Source: Trichobilharzia regenti
Taxonomy: Eukaryota; Platyhelminthes; Trematoda; Strigeidida; Schistosomatidae
NCBI GenBank assembly: GCA_944472135.2
Contig: OX235265.1
Coordinates: 56,369,112-56,433,111 of the forward strand
Length of the DNA stretch: 64,000 bases
Reading direction: 5' to 3'
Part shown: one piece after another, positions 56,928 through 64,000 of the stretch
How the letters are laid out: every line of letters begins with the position of its first letter
Position numbering within the stretch: the stretch's first letter is position 1
The notes under the pieces: model-generated
Told to the model about the DNA's origin: nothing
Seen by the model: only the letters and a program-made list of their open reading frames with translations
The model's database searches: none
Position numbers and translations under genes: made by a program

Positions 56928-58280
56928 CTAAGAACCTTGTTGAGGAAAATGTACCAAATCGGTGTTTTTAAAAAAATTATTTGAATCTAGCATACAGTAA
57001 AATAATGCAAAGTTTAAGACATCGAAAAAGCATACACCTAATTTTTTTAGTGCATGCAAACTGTACGGTTTGAAAAATTGTTTTACCTGTGTTTGGTGAT
57101 GCAATATCAAAAAAATTGATGTCTGTAAAGAAACAAAAATAATTAATACCACAAACAAATGAGCTGGGTGAATAGCACCGCTTAGTTGTGTTATATAGGT
57201 GTGGAGATATTCTAGGAACCTTACGGTACGTCTAGAACGGGTTTTCTTAGGGAGCTCGACAGAAGATTCGGTAGCTGTCGCCGTGCTAGTGACTTCTTCG
57301 AGGACTAAACGATCTTCAGTTACTCGTGGATTATGGGGTACACTTAGCTCTATACTAATAGGATTACCTTCCAAGTAAACCGGTTTCTGATGGTCAGGAG
57401 CAAGTCGTCGTGCCTCAGATGTCATGGGCTCTCCTGGGGTTATTAGATGGTGCATAAAATTGCTGGTTATGCACGGTAGGTCGTTAGACGGGCAGCTGAG
57501 TTCCGGATATTTATCAACAATCGGTTGAAAAATTTGGATCAAAAATTGTCTTTATCTTAACGAGCGACAATCTGGGGCCTATGCAGGTGGTGCCTTTGAT
57601 AGACAGACTAGTAGTATTGTCAATCAGTCGTTTTCGGAGGACGTCTACGAGTACTGTTTTTGGAGTAAAGTAAATCATTATTATTATTAAATCTTGGCGA
57701 TTAAGTAGGTCCGTGTCAATGATGGGCCTTGTGAAGTCAGTGAGAAGGAAAATCCATCGAATAGGTTTGCGTAAACCTATGTTCAGATAAACGTATTTCC
57801 TATCAAAGGTTGCGACTGGTCCTCCATTTGTAAGTTGAAGGTAGGTTCCTTCTGTCGATCTGCTGCTGTAGCAGGAAGGACGCTGACTTCGGTGCCTGTG
57901 TCGACTAAATATCGAGTCTGGCTTATCACATCATGGATGTAAAGAAGGCTTTGTGCCACCGGTGACGGTTGCCGCTAACGCGTGCCGGCGGGATAGTTTC
58001 CCACAGACTTTGAGGCATTGCCGAAGTTCAAAGGCTTACGGCAACATTTCGCTTCTTGGCCATAGGTGTTGCGGTACCAGCACCAATCAGGGTTTTTCAG
58101 TGAACATGGCCTGAACTTAGATCGACCACGTGAGTTTTGGCGTTGAGGGAATTTAGGACGACTGTCGGAGGAGTCAGAAGGCATGTTACCGCTACAATGT
58201 AAAGCTTCAACATATGAAGAGGGAGGAAGAGAAAAAATGAAATCATAGGAAGATACGACATATCTAGAGAATAAGGTCAT
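56928..58280 (-). pseudogene. Ty3/gypsy element: nucleocapsid, protease, start of RT joined to the pol end
   Basis: On the minus strand, in order. Nucleocapsid: CWYRNTYGQEAKCCRKP (about 58075-58025), a CCHC-like knuckle in the style of schistosome gypsy elements. Retropepsin: VDTGTEVSVLPATAADR (about 57905-57855), then a KPIRWIFLLTDFTRPIIDTD block with frameshifts. RT entry: TPGEPMTSEARRLAPDHQK (57434-57380). The next residues, KPVYLEGNPIS and later TRSRRTVRFLEYLHTYIT, look like the region after integrase. RT, RNase H and integrase cores are therefore deleted. A hydrophobic stretch (AHLFVVLIIFVSLQTSIFLIL) follows. Not functional. Confidence 0.65.
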
Positions 58281-59384
58281 CGAGAATGGATGAATCTTGG
58301 CAACAATTATTGTCAGGCGATGTTCATGAGTACACCAATAAAACAGTTCGTTCGTTGCTTATGCAGAACAGGCTTCACCCATCCAGAAGTAAAGTGAGTC
58401 CTGGCATTAGTCGTGGAGGATTAATCACACACAAGTGGTAAATGTGCAGGCCACGTAACTACTTTCACGGTAGTCCACTTCGGGCACAGATAGCTTGGCA
58501 CACTTGTACCGGGCGATATTATGCAGTCATGCGAAACCGGCGTACGTCCAGAATTAAAAGTTTATCACTCCTAAGAGGAATGGGAATTACTTAGAATGGG
58601 TACTGAGGGCAGCTTACAAAGCTGTCATGAGGTGAAATATGGATCACAGGACGACCAACTCCGAAAGCTGGATCTGCATTCCCTCAGCCACCTCAACATC
58701 AAAGGCCACCTCATCATGACATACGACTTAATGCATAACTCAATGTGAGAAGGGCCCAATGGTATTCCTAGGGATAACCTTCACATTAGTGCTAGCCCGA
58801 GAGTAACGACGAAGGCGTGCACTAATTTTTTAGCGGTTCTGATTCAAGAAATTCGCTACTTATGAGAGTGGCATCCACTAAGTTAGCTAAGAGCTTGAAA
58901 AGAAATCTAGACCGCTGTGTCAAGGGAGCACTTCCGCACACGTCTACTGGCTAGTTTCAGTTGTTCGTCTTGGTAATACGAATATGCCGCCTACTTTCGT
59001 ATACTGCACTACAACATTCTATCTTTTACCTCTTTCTTCATCAGCATCAAACCTTCCTGTTCCGTTTTCTGTGCACTCATAGTTCAACAACTCTCACTCT
59101 CAACCATCTTTTCCTACATTCCATTTATCTTGCCTGCCCATCGCTCCGATCTCTTTTCGATTCGCTTATTACAGCCTTCTTTTGAGCATTTGTCTATTCA
59201 ATTTGAGGGTTTCCAGGGTAGGCAAAATTTCGAAATCCCAACAGTGCCACTGTTCTTGTACGAGTCATACATTCTCTGAAAATAAAGAATATACTTCTTT
59301 CTATGCTCAGTAGGTCTGAGGCAGCCCAATGTTGAGTTTCTTGTTGGCGAGTCTGTATAGGCCGTATGATTCCTTGACTCACCT
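58281..59384. other. Unassigned DNA, possibly gypsy gag remains
   Basis: By position, the upstream gag of the gypsy fragment would lie here on the minus strand, but I cannot read a capsid domain. A 74-codon hydrophobic plus-strand stretch at 58961-59185 has no known motif. Confidence 0.3.
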
Positions 59385-59888
59385 TGTCAATGTAGTTGAA
59401 GATTGAACGATCAATTCAGGGTTGTTCGTTCAAAACCAACTTCCCCAATTTTCGCGGAGGCATCAACACGACAGTCATCGTCTCATCGGTTGCTGTTCAG
59501 AAAGAAGTCAGCAGAAAACCGTTAGAAACTGTCAGCCACGTCTCCCAAACCGTTTATGCCCAGCTCTTGCTGCACTCGGGCTCACACTGTTCCTTGAAGT
59601 TTCTCAGAAACGCTTAGTAATAACGGACGCAAAAACCAAAAGACCGATTGGTGACTCGAGGATTCCTTATTGTTACACCAACATATAAACACTGTTACAA
59701 CTAAGCTCTGTGAACAAATATTACAATAATAAATCACAATATTACTTCTGATGGTTTTCTGCTGACTTCTTTCTGAACAGCGACCGATGAGATGATGACT
59801 GTCGTATTGATGCCTCCGCGAAAATTGGGGAAGTTGGTTTTGAGCAAACAACTGTGAATTGATCGTTCAATCTTCAACTACATTGACA
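59385..59888. mobile_element. Fold-back LTR derivative with 5-bp target duplication
   Basis: Starts TGTCAATGTAGTTGAAG and ends CTACATTGACA: both ends are the same LTR end (U3) in opposite orientation. The left part (to about 59520) is only the first ~135 bp of the LTR. The right part (59530-59888, minus) is a complete LTR. They are joined through 'gttagaaac', which resembles the first internal bases after the 5' LTR. CACCT occurs on both sides (59380-59384 and 59889-59893), so this 504-bp unit seems to have inserted as such. Confidence 0.8.
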
Positions 59889-60102
59889 CACCTCTTAGCC
59901 GCTTATAACAGTTCTATGTCTTTCGCGGGGCCCTCACTTCTGCTGCTGTTCTAAAGGCAGGGGAGGAGATATGTTCGTTTAATTAGGGAAAAATATATTA
60001 TTGGTAGCAGAGTAGTGCATCTACCGAGAATTTATAATTTCATTTACCCAGACTAGCCTCCAGTTACGTGGAAACATACTGTGGTGAATGCATTAATATA
60101 AG
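59889..60102. other. Unassigned DNA
   Basis: Short AT-rich spacer; nothing recognisable apart from the CACCT duplication at its left edge. Confidence 0.4.
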
Positions 60103-60290
60103 AATGCGTCAGTGGCACAGCGGTTTGGAATCTCGCCGATCATGCACATGGTTCGGGGTTCGATCACCTACCGGCGCACACCTGATATCTATGGTTCCCC
60201 TCAAAATTTGGGCTACCAATATCACATGCTGAAAATTCCATACCTGTACCATAAATACGGTGGGGAATCAAGCTGTAATAAAAAAGACAA
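60103..60290 (+). mobile_element. tRNA-derived SINE
   Basis: 'GCGTCAGTGGCACAGCGGTT' (A box), GGGTTCGATCACC (B box), 'gatatctatgg', 'atatcacatgctgaaaattcc', then an A-rich tail 'aataaaaaagacaaaac'. Closest to the copy at 7597-7800. It lies about 0.7 kb upstream of the PAK exons, probably in an intron. Confidence 0.75.
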
Positions 60291-61030
60291 AACAAATGGA
60301 ATGTAGGCACAGAGGCTTTGGTGTAAGAAAAGTGAGATTGTGTGAGCACACAATCACTTTGTCATGTGAAAAACAATTGTATCTCTTCTCTTCATCATAT
60401 CCCAGATAGAGAGATGCAATCATAAAATTCGAAACCTTAAGAAATCGCTATGGGCCTCATTGGTCTCCACTTTTCTTTTTCATCGGGTCAGGAGATTTCA
60501 GCAAACACGGTTGCAGGACAGTCAACATCGTAACATAGTACCAGTTGTCCCACAGAGTAGTTAAATTTTGGGATTAACGCCTGGAAAAATCTCACACAAG
60601 GTCAGATGCTGAATAGAAAAGACTAACAGAAGCTTAAGGCTTTCTACCTTAAATCAAAAGTCTTAATCATAATTTATCAGTCACACCGGTTCGTTTGTTA
60701 GGTTAGAGAGAGATAACCATAAGAGTTGGGCTGGGAGCAGATTTGGGTTAGCCTCACCAAAATAGAGAGCTATTAGGGACGGTAGTGAATAGATTTGGAT
60801 GACGTTAATGCTACGTTCATTTGAGAATAAGGTCAGCGAACAATTAGGGACGAAATTTACTTTTTAGCGCAACTACTCCTTCCAAGGTCATTGTTTACTT
60901 GGATTGCTGTAATGGGATTTTACCTGTTATACAAAGTTTCTGTGTATTTCATCGTTCTTTTATGAAGCAGTTTGCCTTATTGTTAATCGATTTTATTTTG
61001 TTGTGATTCATCAATTTCTTGGCTGATAAG
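60291..61030. other. Probable PAK intron
   Basis: No coding signal seen. It ends in a pyrimidine-rich stretch before the acceptor AG at 61029-61030 (or 61041-61042). N-terminal PAK exons were not found upstream. Confidence 0.35.
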
Positions 61031-61910
61031 GTCGATGCACAGTTTAAACCTAAAGTGATGCCGAAGGCTAGGTTCTTCAAGCCAAGGCGCAATGACCTTA
61101 TTAGTGAGATTTCAAGTCCGACGAACGTTGTCAAACATGTCCACGTTACTTATGATCAAGAAACAGGACAGTTTCGTGGGATACCAGATTACTGGAAAGA
61201 GATGATAGAAAACTCAAATTTCTCAGTTGAAGATAGGAAGAACAACGCAGATAAAATTCTGAATGCCGTAACTGCCTTTAAAGAATCTCAAAGAACAAAA
61301 TATCTGGTTTTGAAGGCCTAGATAGCGTTGACGAAGGTTTCTGAGGATTGTCTGGTTAATCAGTCTCTTGCAGATGATGAATTAGAAAAGAAAATGCGGT
61401 TATTCATTCTAAATTCAAAGGAAGAGGTGAAGAAAAACAACCAGCTTGCTACGCCTTCGACAGATAAAACGAATTCTCCGGATCACGTTTATGTTGACCG
61501 GAATGGTGCCCGTACTCCGCCCGTGCCACCACCAAAACCTTCAGTCAGTGACCCAAACAAAGTTTGTTTTTGACTTACTGATAATTTTTATTTTGCTATA
61601 GCAAGCAGTCCCTCTCCTCCGCAAGCGTATTCGTAGGAAACTCACAGATGAGGAATTTTTTCAGAATTAGGTGAGTTGGGACAATACAGTTTCACGTCGA
61701 CAAAACCACTGTTTATGTTACTGATTTATTTTGTGTGATTGTGTATTATTATATTATCAAGCACATCAGCCGAATATTGGCTTTAAGTGTTATTTCAAGC
61801 AGTTGTAGGTTGGTGATGACTGGCATTTTCTTTGTTTTTATTTCAGAATCAGTAGTAACTCCTGGAAACCCTCGTGATGTTTATTCTGTGGAGAGTGAGC
61901 TTGGAACAGG
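61031..61910 (+). CDS. pak: p21-activated kinase (PAK), CRIB and start of kinase domain
   Basis: Three exons. Exon a, 61031-61561, carries ISSPTNVVKHVHVTYD at 61109, the CRIB motif that binds Cdc42/Rac-GTP. The autoinhibitory helices follow (KILNAVTAFKES), then a proline-rich linker RTPPVPPPKP, an SH3-ligand type. Exon b, 61602-61670, carries RKRIRRKLTDEEFF, the basic/acidic segment just before PAK kinase domains. Exon c, 61847-61910, carries SVVTPGNPRDVY and ELGTG, the start of the kinase domain and Gly-rich loop. Introns are 40 and 176 bp with GT/AG ends. Problems: an in-frame TAG at 61319-61321, and a TAG ending exon b with a phase mismatch to exon c. Single-base changes in homopolymers (CC, TTT, AA) would resolve all of them. 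The rest of the kinase lies right of the window or in unseen exons. Confidence 0.75.
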
Positions 61911-64000
61911 GTATGTCGATAATTATAACAATAGCTTTTTGGGTCACTTGTAGCTGACGTGCTGCCTTTGACGCTCACAAGTGCAACTAAAAGACTAGCT
62001 AGCTTGGAAATCACTTAATATTCCCTGAATCTTTGAAATGTTTGCTGAAACGTCGATAATTCTGGTGACGAAATTTCCACAATGAAATGTCAAAGTTTAG
62101 AGAATATCAAGTAACATACATCCTCACAAGAAGCTGTATTTCTCTTTAAGTTTATATGCTGGATTATTTTAGGTGTATAAGGACATAGTTTTGTTATCGA
62201 TTGCATAAATAGTATTGGTTATCCTTCTATTAGGCAAAAGTCAGGAAAATATGTCACTGTGTAGATTAGTTTTTGTCCAGATCATAGACCTGTTGATTAT
62301 GCGTTCGTACTCCTCCAGTTGTTTAAATAATGTAGGGCATACGAAAAGACAAATATCATTGTATTATCTGACAGCAAGGTGTCTATGACCAATTTAACAT
62401 AATAGCAATACTATGTGAAATTACCTTTAGTGATTGGAATACTTGAAATGCCTGACGATGTCCAGAAGTTGTGTATAAAACACCTCACACAGTTGAAAGG
62501 TTCGTAGATCTAGTCAGTTAGGTGACTGCTAGTGGACATACGGCAGATGCATTTCTAAAACATTTAATGCCACAATACTGTACGCGAATTCGGACTGCTT
62601 GTGATGGTCATGTTGCTGAAATAAATGTGAGAATTCAGCAACAAGGCTTCTAAGCAGGCACTCCTACTAAGGTTATTTAAATACCACCCACCAACCACGT
62701 TTTTCCAAATATTAAGCAAGAACTCATACACACTGGAAAATAGCACTACTCTAGTGCGGAAGCGTCAGCATATGGAGCGATATTAATACCTGTGATCTAT
62801 TGATTAAGAGTTCTTTATCAAGACGAATAAACCGCTATTGGTCCTAATGGTTGGGCCTTCATATCTCAGCATCCACGAAATTTTCTGATCGTAATGACTA
62901 CTTTTATAGCTTCATACCACCAATGTCAGATGCATAAAAGTTGTGCACAGTGTGGCAGGAGCTTAAGTTGTACTGTTGACAGCAGTGTTGCATAAGAAGG
63001 AGTTTCGATTATTATGCCATCTCCCCCATCTCAAAGGCAGCATAGTAGAATCACATCTTTCTGAAATTTTTATGCATTGATCCACCCTGCAGTGATACGT
63101 GGTCAGCAGTAATTTTCTTCTTACGGACGGAAAACCACTGACCTATTAGTAAACTGTTTGACTAATCCAGAGTAGAAGCCATCAGGTTTCCCAAGAAGTA
63201 GCAAACATGTGCGAATAACTTATATGCTTCAGCACACAGTTTTTGTTTATTGATCATCCTATACTCTCTCACTCCCCAAACTTCACCCCTTGCTGTTATT
63301 TATTTTCTGTAGTTTAGTTTTTTAATCTGCTCTTTTGCAAACTAGAATCAGACAGATTCCAATTTTAAACCGAGGTACATTGATCACGTCTGATACCTCC
63401 AGCAAATTCCCCGGTATTTACCGACATCCAACGGTTGCCATTTTTCTTGAAATTCGACTCAATTATTCGTTTTGTTGTGGCTGAAAAAGGAGTGCCGAGG
63501 AAGTATATTCTACTGACGGAAATACTTTTTTAATCCCGATGGTCGCATGCCAGTGTACGTAGTGTTGTCATATGTTGGCAACAAACAGTCATGAGTATCA
63601 AAGGTACCCATTGACTGACGCACTTGACTGTCTCTGACTCCAACCTTTCAAATTTGATTTATTTGCAAGGAAATACTTAGAGTACGCAGACAATGCATTT
63701 CTTTTCGTTGAAGATTCCCCGTTATTACTCAGAATCATTCATAATGGCACAAATGTATGCATTTATTGTCATGTTCCTGATTTAGAATAGATTGTTAACC
63801 TTTCCCTCATCCATCTCTGTCCACTGCATGATTAATCTCGCGCATATTTTCTCTTCGTCTTCAAAATACTAACTGATGCTCACCTTTGCGAATTTCGATG
63901 TTGATTTGTCAGCTAACCCCTAGAATTGTAGCGGAATCAGTCATTTGGATTTTTCACGAGGAATCCTTCTGTCTGTATTGTGTGATAGTGGCGATAAATC
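61911..64000. other. Probable PAK intron with decayed RT sequence
   Basis: Starts with a GTATGT donor. I found no kinase subdomain (VAIK, HRDI or DFG) in it. Near 63590-63740 the plus strand reads LEYADNAFLFVEDS in one frame, like an RT active-site box with one Asp changed, so a decayed RTE-type LINE is likely there. The rest is unassigned. Confidence 0.4.

Noticed and set aside
61911..64000. Further PAK kinase exons
   Set aside because: I looked for VAIK, HRDIKSDN, DFG and APE-like motifs in all plus-strand frames and found none. Only a degraded RT-like box is visible.
1..64000. Assignment to a particular species
   Set aside because: Element types and intron sizes suggest a schistosomatid trematode, but no diagnostic sequence can be confirmed without a database search.

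Overview
The window is AT-rich eukaryotic DNA that is mostly nested retrotransposons around short pieces of host genes. The host exons are separated by tiny introns (35, 40 and 45 bp) next to much longer ones. Together with Pao/BEL, Ty3/gypsy and CR1/Jockey-like elements of the schistosome type, this points to a trematode flatworm, probably a schistosomatid. That assignment rests on sequence features recognised by eye, not on a database match.

Layout. 1-6.95 kb: a SINE, three exons of an ELAPOR/KIAA1324-like gene (minus strand), a decayed reverse transcriptase, and a short spliced plus-strand gene I cannot name. 6.95-10.17 kb: the 5' part of a non-LTR element (family B) broken by two SINEs. 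10.17-14.12 kb: a gag-only LTR retrotransposon (copy A, minus strand). 14.1-17.66 kb: decayed LINE sequence. 17.66-24.81 kb: a very large, nearly perfect inverted repeat (arms about 3.25 kb, spacer 641 bp). 23.3-29.75 kb: a 5'-truncated family A LINE interrupted by a SINE and by an internally deleted Pao/BEL element. 29.75-31.02 and 38.02-39.35 kb: the 3' part of the family B LINE on the minus strand, split by a complete family A LINE with two intact ORFs and a 193-bp target duplication. 39.35-43.55 kb: a truncated LTR, a LINE ORF1 scrap and gag-only LTR element copy B (plus strand). 43.55-48 kb: little that I recognise. 48-54.5 kb: LINE 3' fragments and a nearly complete family B LINE (minus strand). 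56.9-58.3 kb: an internally deleted Ty3/gypsy element. 59.4-59.9 kb: a fold-back LTR derivative with its own target duplication. 60.1 kb: a SINE. 61.0-61.9 kb: exons of a p21-activated kinase (PAK) gene that runs off the right side.

How it fits together. The two halves of the family B LINE at 10.17 and 39.35 kb are the two sides of one insertion site: both carry the 5-bp target duplication GCATC in complementary orientation. The outer LTRs at 14.12 and 43.55 kb likewise share ACATC. The simplest reading is that two gag-only LTR elements in opposite orientation recombined and inverted the roughly 25-kb segment between them. The gag-only elements have no pol gene, so they would need enzymes from a relative. 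The Pao/BEL element at 25.6-29.4 kb is itself deleted, so the helper must lie elsewhere.

Several reading frames (PAK, the unnamed gene at 5 kb, the family B LINE, the gag-only element) are broken by single-base indels, mostly in short homopolymers. Residual consensus errors should be excluded before any of these is called a pseudogene.
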